64,000 bases of DNA from JALORV01 sp963775635 (GCA_963775635.1 CAVZJO010000002.1:75230-139229); one strand, 5' to 3'. Positions 46,229-55,309 are shown, counted from the first letter of the stretch. A program made the numbers and translations. Notes: generated by a model not told the origin, from the sequence alone.

Positions 46229-46621
46229 TGCGTCGGAGCGCTGCCTGGTTCGAACAGCCGGTTGATCGTGGCCACCAGCTCCTGCGTGGAAAACGGCTTC
46301 GTGATGTAAAGATCGGCGCCGAGCGACAAGCCCTTGTTGACCTCGGCTTCGGTACCTTTGGCCGACAGCATCACGATCTTGATCTGAGCGAATTCGGGCC
46401 GTTCCCGCATTCTCTGGCAGACCTCGAATCCGCTCTTGATGGGCATCATGACGTCCATCAGGACCAGGTCCGGCCGGTATGCCTCGACCTGCTCGAGCGC
46501 CTCGGCGCCGTTGGATCGCCAGGCGTACGTCATAGCCGCTCCGCTTCAGCAGGAATTCGAGCGCCGTAACGATGTTCGGCTCATCATCGACGATCAGCAC
46601 TTTGCGCGTTGCTTCACTCAT
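46225..46621 (-). CDS. REC-only response regulator (frameshifted)
   Basis: Single receiver domain of about 131 aa without an output domain. Start MSEATRKVLIVDDEPNIVTA (acidic pair DD), phospho-acceptor in YRPDLVLMDVMMPIKSGFEV, conserved Ser in IVMLSAKG and Lys in LYITKPFS. One extra base near 46513-46520 separates the first 33 residues (LLKRSGYDVRLA) from SNGAEALEQV. It lies 69 bp after the kinase gene, its likely partner, and overlaps the next gene by ATGA. CrbR-type regulators paired with similar kinases carry a DNA-binding domain; this one does not. Confidence 0.85.
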
Positions 46622-46690
46622 GACTGCCTCGCGTTGTCTCGTGTCGACACAGTGCTGCCACCGAGCGCTTGCCTCGCAACCGGCCGGGCG

Positions 46691-49444
46691 TCAGGCGGGT
46701 ACGAGGGTCGATGCCGGGGCCAGCGGTAGTGTGAAGGAAAAGCAAGCGCCGGCGCCCGCTTCGCTTTCGACCCAGATGCGACCGCCGAAGTACTCGACGA
46801 TCTGGCGGCTGATGTTCAGGCCCAGGCCCGTGCCCGGCGGCTTGGCGACCAGCGCATCTCCGGCCTGCCAGAACTTGTCGAAGATGAAGCCCTGGTCCTC
46901 GCGGCGCACTCCGGGTCCATTGTCGCGGACGTCGATGCGCAACTCGCCGTCGAGCACACGCAGTGCCACTTCGACCCTGCCGCGGCCCTCGGGACTGAAC
47001 TTCAATGCGTTCGACAGCAAGTTCATCAGCACCTGGATCAAACGGTCGACGTCGACCTCGACGGGCGGCGTGTACTCCGGCATGCGCGCCTCGAGCTGGA
47101 CACCCTTTTCCTTGAACACCTGGCTCATCCTGGCCAGGCTGTCGGCCACGACGTCGCGCACGTCGACCCGCGTCATCTGCCATTCAGCACGGCCGGATGC
47201 GATCTTCGCGAGGTCAAGCACCTCGTTGATCAGCCGGGTCAGCCGCTCGGTCTCGCGGGTGATGACGCCGAGAAACTCCATGCGTTGGTCCAAGTCCACA
47301 CTCGGATTGGCCAGCAGGATCTCGGAGAACGCGCGGATCGACGTCAGCGGCGTGCGCAACTCGTGCGTCACGGTCGAGATGAAGTCGTCCTTCAGGCGGT
47401 CGAGTTCCTTCAGGCGTTCATTGGCAGCTCGCAGTTCGGCGGTCGCTGCTTCCAGCTCGCGCGACTTCTGCTCCAGGCGATGGCTGTAGACCACCACCTG
47501 CGACGCTTCGTCCAGTATCGCGGTGACTTCTTCGAGCGTAAGCGCCTCTTCCTTGACCGCGGACGCGATCATGATGCGGGCCGAAGCCGAGCCGATCGCG
47601 CCGGCCAGCTGCGTTTCGACGTAATTCACAAACTCTGCGTCGGCCGTCAGTTCGTCGTTGGGCCACGACAGGCCGCGCGCGCGCGCGTAATCGGCAAAGA
47701 CGGTGTCGGCAGCGGAGCTGCCGATGAACCGTGACAGCACCGCATACAACTCGCGTACCGATGCCGTGCCGCGCCAGAAGCGCGCGCCCCCCGCTTCGTG
47801 CTGGAAGGCGTCGACGAACATGCTCGCCTGCCGCCGCTCGGCTGCCGATTGCGTGCCGGCCAGTGAAACGCCAACGTACAGTCCGATGTTGGCGATCATG
47901 CTCCAGATCATTGCGTGCGTGATCTGATCCAGACCCGTCAGTCCGAACAGGGCGAGTGGCCTGAGCAGTTCGATGCCGAACGGGCCGTGCTCCAGAAAAG
48001 AGATCGGCAACCAGCCGGAGCGCGCCAGCGCCGGCAGCAGCAGCGTGTAGAGCCAAACGAGAAACCCCGCCACCAGTCCCGCGAGCGCGCCGCGCCGTGT
48101 CGCGCCCTTCCAGAAGATGCCTCCGAGCACGGCCGGGGCGAACTGCGCGACGGCCGCGAACGAAATCAGCCCGATCGACACCAGCGCATAGGCCTCGCCG
48201 GCCAGGCGGAAGTACAGATACCCGAGCAGCAGCACCATTACGATCGCGCCGCGCCGGATGCCGAGTATCAGGCCGGTCAGATCCGGCCGCGCGGCCAGCC
48301 GCAGCCGCTGCATGCGCAGCAGCACCGGCATCAGCAGGTCATTGCAGACCATCGTCGACAATGCAATCGTTTCGACAATAACCATTCCGGTGGCAGCCGA
48401 CAGTCCGCCGATGAACACCAGCAGCGCCAGCATTTCCTGATGCTCGACCATCGGCAACGTAAGCACATAGGTATCGGCGTCGACATTCCCGCCCGGAAAA
48501 TGCAGCCGGCCGCCGAATGCGATGGGCAGCACGAAGATGTTGATCGCAAGCATGTAGACGGGGAACACCCAGATCGCCTTCTTCAGGTGTCGTTCGTCGA
48601 CGTTTTCGATCACCGCGACCTGGAACTGGCGAGGCAGGAACATGATCGCCAGCATCGACAGGATGGTCAGCCAAACCCAGCTCGCATAACCGCCGGCAAA
48701 CACCTCCAATGGTGTCAGCAACTGGGCGATCTTCGGTACTGCAGCCGCACGATCGAACAGGTCGCCGAATCCGTCGTAGATCCCCCAAGTCACGAAGGCG
48801 CCAACCGCAAGAAACGCCAGCAGCTTGACCAGCGATTCGAACGCAATCGCCGCCACCATCCCCGGATGGTGTTCGGCGGCGTCCAGATGACGGGTGCCGA
48901 AGGCGATTGTGAACAGAGCCAGGATCAGCGCGACCCACAAGGCAGTGTCCTGCAGCAGCGGCGCAGCTCCCAGCTTGGCCGGCATGACGATCTCCGGATA
49001 CTGCATGATGATCGTGAAACTGTTCGAGACTGCCTTCAACTGCAGCGAGATGTACGGCACGATGCCGATCACCGCGATGATCGTGACGACGCCGCCGAGC
49101 AGCGCGCTCTTGCCGTAACGCGATGCCACGAAGTCGGCCAGCGACGTGATGCGGTTCTGCTTCGAAATGCGCAGGATCTTGCGCAGGACCAGCCACCACA
49201 GGGCGATCATCAGCGTCGGCCCGATGTAGATCGGCAGGAACCCGACGCCGTCGCTCGCGGCGCGGCCGACGCTGCCGTAAAACGTCCACGCTGTCGCATA
49301 AACGGCCAGCGACAGACTGTAGATGTAGGGACTGGCTATGACCGGCCGGCCGCTGTCAGCGCGCTGGTCGGCGTAATAGGCGATGGCAAAGAGCAGCCCG
49401 AGGTAGGCGAACGAGGTGGCGACGATGACGCTGCCCTGGAGCAT
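46691..49444 (-). CDS. Sodium:solute symporter-histidine kinase fusion (CrbS-like)
   Basis: 917 aa. About 13 transmembrane segments of the SLC5 fold occupy residues 1-500 (SVIVATSFAYLGLLFAIAYY at the start; ITSLADFVASRYGKSALLGG is a typical SSS-family motif). A STAC-like cytosolic region and coiled coil (about 540-690) lead to a complete kinase: H-box FISTVTHELRTPLTSIRAFS (His694), N-box MNLLSNALKFS (about 808), G1 DVRDNGPGV (about 841) and G2 PPGTGLGLNIS (about 871). CrbS in Vibrio and Pseudomonas senses or responds to acetate and controls acs. The ligand here is not known. First large gene of the signalling cassette. Confidence 0.93.
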   Translation of the reverse strand: MLQGSVIVATSFAYLGLLFAIAYYADQRADSGRPVIASPYIYSLSLAVYATAWTFYGSVGRAASDGVGFLPIYIGPTLMIALWWLVLRKILRISKQNRITSLADFVASRYGKSALLGGVVTIIAVIGIVPYISLQLKAVSNSFTIIMQYPEIVMPAKLGAAPLLQDTALWVALILALFTIAFGTRHLDAAEHHPGMVAAIAFESLVKLLAFLAVGAFVTWGIYDGFGDLFDRAAAVPKIAQLLTPLEVFAGGYASWVWLTILSMLAIMFLPRQFQVAVIENVDERHLKKAIWVFPVYMLAINIFVLPIAFGGRLHFPGGNVDADTYVLTLPMVEHQEMLALLVFIGGLSAATGMVIVETIALSTMVCNDLLMPVLLRMQRLRLAARPDLTGLILGIRRGAIVMVLLLGYLYFRLAGEAYALVSIGLISFAAVAQFAPAVLGGIFWKGATRRGALAGLVAGFLVWLYTLLLPALARSGWLPISFLEHGPFGIELLRPLALFGLTGLDQITHAMIWSMIANIGLYVGVSLAGTQSAAERRQASMFVDAFQHEAGGARFWRGTASVRELYAVLSRFIGSSAADTVFADYARARGLSWPNDELTADAEFVNYVETQLAGAIGSASARIMIASAVKEEALTLEEVTAILDEASQVVVYSHRLEQKSRELEAATAELRAANERLKELDRLKDDFISTVTHELRTPLTSIRAFSEILLANPSVDLDQRMEFLGVITRETERLTRLINEVLDLAKIASGRAEWQMTRVDVRDVVADSLARMSQVFKEKGVQLEARMPEYTPPVEVDVDRLIQVLMNLLSNALKFSPEGRGRVEVALRVLDGELRIDVRDNGPGVRREDQGFIFDKFWQAGDALVAKPPGTGLGLNISRQIVEYFGGRIWVESEAGAGACFSFTLPLAPASTLVPA

Positions 49445-49462
49445 GGGGCGCTAGGACCGGTT

Positions 49463-49660
49463 CTAGTCTTCGCGTTCAATCGCGTGCGCCATCAGGACGA
49501 TCAGCACTGTCCAGGCGCCAAAGATCCATGCGTACAGTGCCGGAATGCCGAAGAAGGTGTCAGGGCGGTTGAACAGCGCCAGGATCGGGTAGTTGAACAG
49601 CAGACACCCCAGCATGCATAGAGCCACTAGGCGGGCGGTTCGACGTCCCGGCTTCAGCAT
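49463..49660 (-). CDS. Small membrane protein upstream of the symporter-kinase
   Basis: 65 aa with two hydrophobic helices (LVALCMLGCLLFNYPILALF and ALYAWIFGAWTVLIVLMAHA) joined by NRPDTFFGIP, ending in a charged IERED. The ATG at 49660 has an AAGGAG site seven bases upstream; a longer GTG reading (49744) is unlikely. It lies 18 bp before the kinase gene. Small two-helix proteins (DUF4212, DUF485, DUF3311 type) often precede SLC5 transporters, and this may be the symporter-domain partner. Confidence 0.75.
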   Translation of the reverse strand: MLKPGRRTARLVALCMLGCLLFNYPILALFNRPDTFFGIPALYAWIFGAWTVLIVLMAHAIERED

Positions 49661-49749
49661 GATCGCTCCTTGGCGGGCGTCCGACGTCCCCGCGCGAGTA
49701 CGGTAAGTGGCGCTGCTCGGCCCTGTCAAACCCTTTGCGGACACGACGA

Positions 49750-50199
49750 CTAGCGACGTGACGACTTCAGCAGCCGCTGTTGCTCCCGCTTCCAGTCCTT
49801 GTCCTGCTGGTCGGCGCGCTTCTCGAACTGCCGTTTACCCTTCGCGAGCCCGACCTCGAGCTTGATCCGGCCTTTCTTGAAGTGCAGATCCAGCGGGACT
49901 AGCGCGTAGCCGGCGCGCTCGACCTTGCCGATCAGCTTGCGGATCTCGGCCGCGTGCAGCAGCAGCTTGCGGGTGCGCGTCGGCTGCGGCGTGATATGGG
50001 TGGAGGCCGTCGGCAGCGGGCTGACGTGGGCGTTCAGCAGATAGAGCTCGCCCTGCCGGACCACGACATACGCCTCGTTCAGCTGCGCGCGGCCGGCACG
50101 GACGGACTTCACTTCCCAGCCTTCGAGCACGAGTCCCGCTTCGTAGCGATCCTCGATGAAGTAGTCGTGCTGAGCCTTCTTGTTCTGGGCGATGGCCAC
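49750..50199 (-). CDS. smpB: SsrA-binding protein SmpB
   Basis: tmRNA partner for ribosome rescue; 149 aa. Signatures: IAQNKKAQHDYFIEDRYEAG, GWEVKSVRAGRAQLNEAYV and KGKRQFEKRADQQDKDWKRE, with the basic C-terminal tail that inserts in the decoding centre. Divergent from ratA with 52 bp between starts, an arrangement conserved in proteobacteria. Confidence 0.97.
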   Translation of the reverse strand: MAIAQNKKAQHDYFIEDRYEAGLVLEGWEVKSVRAGRAQLNEAYVVVRQGELYLLNAHVSPLPTASTHITPQPTRTRKLLLHAAEIRKLIGKVERAGYALVPLDLHFKKGRIKLEVGLAKGKRQFEKRADQQDKDWKREQQRLLKSSRR

Positions 50200-50251
50200 C
50201 GGTCGATGTCCGGACGACGTGCATAGAATGCGCGTTTATATCCCACTCGCC

Positions 50252-50689
50252 ATGCCGCGCGTCGAACGCTCAGTACTCGTCCACTACAGTGCCGAGCAGA
50301 TGTTCGATCTGGTGGCGGACATCGAGGAGTATCCGAACTTCCTGCCCTGGTGCAGCGGTTCGCGCGTCGTTGCCGACGGTGGCGGTGTGGAGGCGAGCGT
50401 CGAGATCGATTATGGCGGCATCCGCTCACGCTTCAGCACGCGCAACCACCTACGCTATCCCGAGCAGATCCGCATGGCGCTGGTGGACGGACCGTTCAAG
50501 ACGCTCGACGGCCAATGGCAGTTTCATGTACTGCGTCCCGGCGCGTGCAAGGTGCAGCTGACTCTCCATTACGCGTTTGCCAGCGGCCTGCTGGGACGGG
50601 CCGTCGCCCCGGTGTTCGATTCGATCGCGAATTCGATGATCGATTCGTTCGCGCGGCGCGCCGAAGATCTCTACGGACCGAACGAGTGA
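50252..50689 (+). CDS. ratA: RatA/COQ10-type START-domain protein
   Basis: 145 aa SRPBCC-fold protein; in E. coli RatA is reported as a ribosome-association toxin, while homologues (COQ10) bind ubiquinone. Motifs: VLVHYSAEQMFDLVADIEEY, YPNFLPWCSG and the C-terminal helix FDSIANSMIDSFARRAEDLY. The start at 50252 is chosen over upstream in-frame codons that overlap smpB. The rnfH GTG overlaps its stop. Confidence 0.92.
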   Translation: MPRVERSVLVHYSAEQMFDLVADIEEYPNFLPWCSGSRVVADGGGVEASVEIDYGGIRSRFSTRNHLRYPEQIRMALVDGPFKTLDGQWQFHVLRPGACKVQLTLHYAFASGLLGRAVAPVFDSIANSMIDSFARRAEDLYGPNE

Positions 50690-50982
50690 TTGTTACGGTG
50701 GTCTACGCGCGGCCGGGCATGCAGCACGTGCTGACGGCCGATGTGGCGGCAGGTTCGACGGTCGAGCAGGCAATCATCGCGTCCGGACTACTGACGCTGG
50801 TTCCCGGGCTGGACCTGGCGGAAACCGGTGCCGGGATCTGGAATCACCCGGTTGCGCTTGACGCGACAGTGCATGATGGCGATCGCATCGAGGTGTATCG
50901 ACCGCTGACCATCGATCCGAAAGAGGCGCGGCGGGTGCGCGCCGAGGTCCGGCGTCGTCGCCGGCCTGCGCGCGGTGCTTAG
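50686..50982 (+). CDS. rnfH: RnfH family protein (UPF0125)
   Basis: 98 aa beta-grasp (ubiquitin-like) protein, start GTG at 50686 overlapping ratA. Typical features: VTVVYARPGMQHVL, GLLTLVPGLDLAETGAGIWN and the ending GDRIEVYRPLTIDPKEARR. Function not established; the ratA-rnfH pair is widely conserved. Convergent, overlapping by 4 bases, with the DUF4124 gene. Confidence 0.93.
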   Translation: MIVTVVYARPGMQHVLTADVAAGSTVEQAIIASGLLTLVPGLDLAETGAGIWNHPVALDATVHDGDRIEVYRPLTIDPKEARRVRAEVRRRRRPARGA

Positions 50983-51521
50983 CCGCAGGTCGACTGCACC
51001 ATCTTGCGCGCCCGCTCCATTTCGTTGGCGCGCTGCGCATCGTCCAAATACTCGCGGTTGCCGGCGGCGTCGGTACGCACCACGCGCTGGCCTTCTTCCA
51101 GAGCTCGCAGGTAGCCCTTCGAGCGCTCGCAATCGGCTGCCTTCGCCGCGCTGCGCGTCTGCTCTTCCTGCGTTTTTTTCTCTGCGTCGGCGCGCTCCTG
51201 CTGGCGCTTGCGGAACTCCATCTCGCGCTCGGCCGTGCTCTTTGGCGCAGCCGGCGTCGCCGAGGCGCTGCTGTCTGAGGCCGGCTTGGTCGCTTCGCTT
51301 CCGCCGACGGCGGAAGGCGGCAGCACGGTCTGACTGCTGGCAGGCTGGCGCACGATCTTTTCCGCCTTGATGCTCGACGGTGGCGGTCGATCCGAGTACA
51401 CGACTCGCCCGTTGTCGTCCTTCCATGCCCACTGCGCGGCGGCCGGCGTGGCAGCCGTCAATGCAAGCAGCGCGAGCGCGCTCAGCGCGAACCTGGACAA
51501 CTTGGATACCGCATGCCTCAT
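50979..51521 (-). CDS. DUF4124 domain-containing exported protein
   Basis: 180 aa. The signal peptide ends near ...LALTAATPAAA/QWAW. The DUF4124 domain follows (WAWKDDNGRVVYSDRPPPSS), a small domain frequent in gammaproteobacterial and betaproteobacterial periplasmic proteins. After a low-complexity Ser/Ala stretch comes a coiled coil (EREMEFRKRQQERADAEKKT) with two cysteines in the C-terminal part. Role unknown, possibly envelope. Divergent from guaB. Confidence 0.88.
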   Translation of the reverse strand: MRHAVSKLSRFALSALALLALTAATPAAAQWAWKDDNGRVVYSDRPPPSSIKAEKIVRQPASSQTVLPPSAVGGSEATKPASDSSASATPAAPKSTAEREMEFRKRQQERADAEKKTQEEQTRSAAKAADCERSKGYLRALEEGQRVVRTDAAGNREYLDDAQRANEMERARKMVQSTCG

Positions 51522-51647
51522 AGCCCCTCCCGAGCGGGGATTTTCCAATGCTTCGCCGAGGCCGAGCAAGTCGAATGGCGGGTGAACTCACCCCCAGTTC
51601 CGGCGACAGCCCGTGCCAACCTGGAAATCGGCCGAAACTCGGATCTG

Positions 51648-51653
51648 TATACT
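51648..51653 (+). promoter_or_regulatory. Probable -10 box of guaB
   Basis: TATACT lies 25 bp before the guaB ATG, preceded by TG. No good -35 hexamer is found at 16-18 bp (only AATCGG-like sequence). The leader of about 18 nt carries AGGA. Confidence 0.35.
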
Positions 51654-51677
51654 CCGCTTTTGCGTCATGAGGACACT

Positions 51678-53141
51678 ATGCGGTTGGTTCAGAAGGCGCT
51701 GACCTTCGATGACGTACTGCTCGTCCCCGCCCATTCGGCGGTACTTCCCCGGGACGTCCAGCTCTCCACCCGGCTCTCCCGCAACATCCCCCTGAATATC
51801 CCGCTGGTCTCCTCCGCGATGGACACGGTGACCGAGGCGCAGCTCGCGATTGCGCTGGCCCAAGAAGGCGGGATTGGCATCGTTCACAAGAACCTATCGC
51901 CGAAAGAGCAGGCCGCCCAGGTGGCCCGCGTCAAACGGCACGAGGCCGGCGTCCTGCGCGACCCGATCACGCTAACGCGGGACATGACGGTGCGCGACGC
52001 GATCGAACTGCAGCGCGCGCACAAGATATCGGGCCTGCCGGTCGTCGAAGGCAAGAAGGTCGTCGGCATCGTCACCAACCGCGACCTGCGCTTTGAAACG
52101 CGGCTGGATGCACCGATCCGCGACATCATGACGCCGAGGTCGCGGCTGGTCACCGTGCGCGAGGGCGCCAGTCTCGACGAGGCCAAGGCGCTGATGCACA
52201 AGCATCGGCTCGAGCGCGTGCTGGTCATCAACGGCGACGACGAGCTGCGCGGCCTGGTGACCGTCAAGGACATCACGAAGGCGACCGAGCACCCGGATGC
52301 GGCCAAGGACGAGCAGGGCAAGCTGCGCGTCGGCGGCGCCATCAGCACCGGTCCTGACTCGTTGGAACGCGCGGAGCTGATGGTCAAGGCCGGGGTCGAC
52401 GTGCTGATCGTCGACACCGCACATGGACACCACCAGGGCGTGCTCGACCGCGTACGCTGGGTCAAGCGCAACTACCCGCAGGTCGACGTGATCGGCGGCA
52501 ACGTGGCCACCGCGGCCGCGGCGCGCGCGCTGGTCGACGCCGGAGCCGACGGTGTCAAGGTGGGCATAGGCCCGGGGTCGATCTGCACCACGCGCATCGT
52601 CGCCGGCGTCGGCGTACCGCAGATCACCGCGGTATCCAATGTCGCCGCAGCGCTGGAAGGCACCGGCATCCCGCTGGTCGCCGACGGTGGCGTGCGCTAC
52701 TCGGGCGACGTGTCAAAGGCGATTGCCGCGGGCGCATACAGCGTGATGATGGGCGGGATGTTCGCCGGTACCGAAGAAGCGCCGGGGGAGGTCATCCTGT
52801 ACCAGGGGCGCTCGTACAAGAGCTACCGCGGAATGGGTAGCTTGGGCGCGATGAGCGAGGGTTCGGCCGAGCGCTACTTCCAGGACAACGACGCCAACGT
52901 CGACAAGTTTGTTCCCGAGGGCATCGAGGGCATGGTGCCTTACAAGGGGAGCGTGCTCGCCATCCTGTTCCAGCTGACCGGCGGGCTGCGCTCCAGCATG
53001 GGCTACTGCGGCTGCGCCACGATCGACGAGATGCGCGCGCGAGCGGAGTTCGTCGAGATTACGTCGGCCGGCATGCGCGAGTCGCACGTGCACGACGTGC
53101 GCATCACCAAGGAAGCACCCAACTACCGCCTTGAGACTTGA
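51678..53141 (+). CDS. guaB: IMP dehydrogenase
   Basis: Converts IMP to XMP with NAD+, the committed step of GMP synthesis; 487 aa. TIM barrel interrupted by two CBS domains (about residues 95-205, e.g. GLPVVEGKKVVGIVTNRDLR). The catalytic cysteine is in VGIGPGSICTTRIVAGVG; the flap has SYRGMGSLGAM and GMVPYKGSV. Start MRLVQKALTFDDVLLVPAHS is the family norm. Confidence 0.97.
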   Translation: MRLVQKALTFDDVLLVPAHSAVLPRDVQLSTRLSRNIPLNIPLVSSAMDTVTEAQLAIALAQEGGIGIVHKNLSPKEQAAQVARVKRHEAGVLRDPITLTRDMTVRDAIELQRAHKISGLPVVEGKKVVGIVTNRDLRFETRLDAPIRDIMTPRSRLVTVREGASLDEAKALMHKHRLERVLVINGDDELRGLVTVKDITKATEHPDAAKDEQGKLRVGGAISTGPDSLERAELMVKAGVDVLIVDTAHGHHQGVLDRVRWVKRNYPQVDVIGGNVATAAAARALVDAGADGVKVGIGPGSICTTRIVAGVGVPQITAVSNVAAALEGTGIPLVADGGVRYSGDVSKAIAAGAYSVMMGGMFAGTEEAPGEVILYQGRSYKSYRGMGSLGAMSEGSAERYFQDNDANVDKFVPEGIEGMVPYKGSVLAILFQLTGGLRSSMGYCGCATIDEMRARAEFVEITSAGMRESHVHDVRITKEAPNYRLET

Positions 53142-53260
53142 GCGTCATCCGGTATCCGTCCCATGCGTCGCCGACCGATGATGCGACGCCTCGGGCTCCT
53201 GCGACAGCTCGACCCCGCCTGCACGACAGCGATGCCGTCAACAGCCGGCATCTTCCATCC

Positions 53261-54838
53261 ATGAAGCACGACACCATCGTCATCCTCGATTTCGGGTCGC
53301 AAGTGACACAACTGATCGCGCGCCGCATCCGCGAGGCGAATGTCTATTGCGAGGTCCACCCGGCCGACATCGACGAAGGCCTGCTGCGATCGCTGGCTCC
53401 GAAGGGGATCGTGCTGTCGGGCAGCCACATGTCCGCCTACGAAGAGTCGACCGACCGCGCGCCCGCCGCGGTGTTCGATCTCGGTGTGCCGGTGCTCGGC
53501 ATCTGCTACGGCATGCAGACCATGGCGCAGCAGCTCGGCGGCAAAGTCGAGGGTGGACATACGCGCGAGTTCGGCTATGCCGAGGTGCGGGCGCGCGGCC
53601 ATACCCGGCTGCTGGAAGGAATCGAGGACCGCCGCAACGACCAGGGCCACGGGATACTGAACGTCTGGATGAGCCACGGCGACAAGGTGGTCGAACTGCC
53701 GCCGGGTTTCAAGCTGATGGCGTCGACCGAATCGTGTCCGATCGCGGCCATGGCCGACGAGTCCCGTCGCTTCTACGCAGTGCAGTTCCATCCGGAGGTC
53801 ACCCACACGCCGCAGGGCGAGGCCATCCTGCGTCGCTTCGTGCTCGACATCTGCGGCTGCCGGCCCGACTGGGTGATGGTCGATCACGTTGGCGAGGCGG
53901 TCGCGTCGATCCGCGCGCAGGTCGGCACCGACGAAGTGATACTCGGACTGTCGGGCGGCGTGGATTCGTCGGTCGCCGCGGCGCTGATCCACCGCGCGAT
54001 CGGCAACCAGCTGACCTGCGTCTTCGTCGATACCGGTCTGCTGCGGCAGGACGAAGGTAAGCAAGTCGCGGCGACCTTCCGCCAGTACCTGGGAATGAAG
54101 CTGATTCATGTCGACGCCTCGGCGCGCTTCATGGCGGCGCTGGCCGGGGTCGCCGATCCGGAGGAAAAGCGCAAGATCATCGGCCGCGAGTTCGTCCATG
54201 TGTTCCAGGAAGAGGCGGCCAAGCTGCAGGAGCGAGGAACAGCGGCGAAGTGGCTCGCCCAGGGGACGATCTATCCGGACGTCATCGAGTCGGCGGGCGC
54301 GAAGACCAAGAAGGCGCAGTCGATCAAGAGCCACCACAACGTTGGCGGCCTGCCCGACACACTGCACCTGAAATTGCTCGAGCCGCTGCGCGACCTGTTC
54401 AAGGACGAGGTCCGCAATCTCGGCCTTGCGCTCGACCTGCCGCGCGAGATGATCCTCCGCCATCCGTTCCCCGGCCCGGGGCTGGGCGTGCGCATCTTGG
54501 GCGAGGTCAGGGCGGAGTACGCCGACCTGCTGCGGCGCGCCGATGCCATTTTCATCGACGAACTTCGGGCTGCCGGCTGGTATGACCGCGTGAGCCAGGC
54601 GTTCGCCGTCTTTCTGCCGGTGAAGAGCGTTGGCGTGATGGGCGACGGACGTACATACGAGTGGGTCGTCAGCTTGCGCGCGGTCCAAACGACCGATTTC
54701 ATGACGGCGCACTGGGCGCACCTGCCACACGAACTGCTCGGACGCGTCTCCAACCGGATCATCAACGAGGTGCGTGGCATCAACCGCGTTGTCTACGACA
54801 TCAGCGGCAAGCCGCCGGCGACGATCGAGTGGGAGTAG
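53261..54838 (+). CDS. guaA: GMP synthase (glutamine-hydrolysing)
   Basis: Converts XMP to GMP using glutamine and ATP; 525 aa. Class I amidotransferase with the catalytic Cys in LGICYGMQTMAQQLGG and His/Glu in FYAVQFHPEVTHTP; PP-loop LGLSGGVDSSVAAALI; C-terminal dimerisation ending NRVVYDISGKPPATIEWE. The ATG at 53261 is used, since upstream codons do not belong to the family. Follows guaB by 119 bp. Confidence 0.97.
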   Translation: MKHDTIVILDFGSQVTQLIARRIREANVYCEVHPADIDEGLLRSLAPKGIVLSGSHMSAYEESTDRAPAAVFDLGVPVLGICYGMQTMAQQLGGKVEGGHTREFGYAEVRARGHTRLLEGIEDRRNDQGHGILNVWMSHGDKVVELPPGFKLMASTESCPIAAMADESRRFYAVQFHPEVTHTPQGEAILRRFVLDICGCRPDWVMVDHVGEAVASIRAQVGTDEVILGLSGGVDSSVAAALIHRAIGNQLTCVFVDTGLLRQDEGKQVAATFRQYLGMKLIHVDASARFMAALAGVADPEEKRKIIGREFVHVFQEEAAKLQERGTAAKWLAQGTIYPDVIESAGAKTKKAQSIKSHHNVGGLPDTLHLKLLEPLRDLFKDEVRNLGLALDLPREMILRHPFPGPGLGVRILGEVRAEYADLLRRADAIFIDELRAAGWYDRVSQAFAVFLPVKSVGVMGDGRTYEWVVSLRAVQTTDFMTAHWAHLPHELLGRVSNRIINEVRGINRVVYDISGKPPATIEWE

Positions 54839-55009
54839 GGGTGGCTTTCGCGGCCTGCCGATTGCTACATCGGCGACGCTACCGAGGGGGATTCGTGGCG
54901 GATGAGCCCATACGGCAGCCGGCCGAGCGGCTTGCGGCCCTGGGTTGTACGATCTTCGCCTGATCCGGAGGCGGGCGCAGGTCCGCCGAACTTGAACCAC
55001 AGAGGAAAG

Positions 55010-55309
55010 ATGAGCCACCGCATGTGCTTTCGCCACGCCGCGGCCGTCGCGCTCGTGGCCATGCTCGGCTTCGCGCTCGAGGGGGCGATGAAGGACGCGA
55101 CTGCGTACGCGAACGACATCGCGAAGAAGGAGAACGAGGCCGCGCTGGAAGGCATTCGAAAATTTGGCCGCAGCGAGATCGTCACGCTGAGCGACGCGCA
55201 GAAGTCCGCGTGGAAGAAGGCAATGGTGCCGGTACACAAGGAGAACGAGTCGCGCGTGGGCAGGGACACGATCGAGGCTGTTTACAAGGCGGTGGACTTC
55301 AAGCCGTAG
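55010..55309 (+). pseudogene. Internally deleted TRAP transporter receptor (DctP) relic
   Basis: A 99-codon intact frame with an AGAGGAAAG ribosome-binding site. The first 22 residues (MSHRMCFRHAAAVALVAMLG) look like a signal peptide. They are joined in frame to about 75 residues typical of the C-terminus of DctP solute receptors (MKDATAYANDIAKKENEAAL, RVGRDTIEAVYKAVDFKP). The ligand-binding core of roughly 230 residues is absent, as are dctQ and dctM. In Pseudomonas aeruginosa a TRAP transporter sits beside the itaconate genes, which fits the position of this relic 45 bp before the hydratase. The remaining 54839-55009 stretch shows no gene. Confidence 0.7.
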
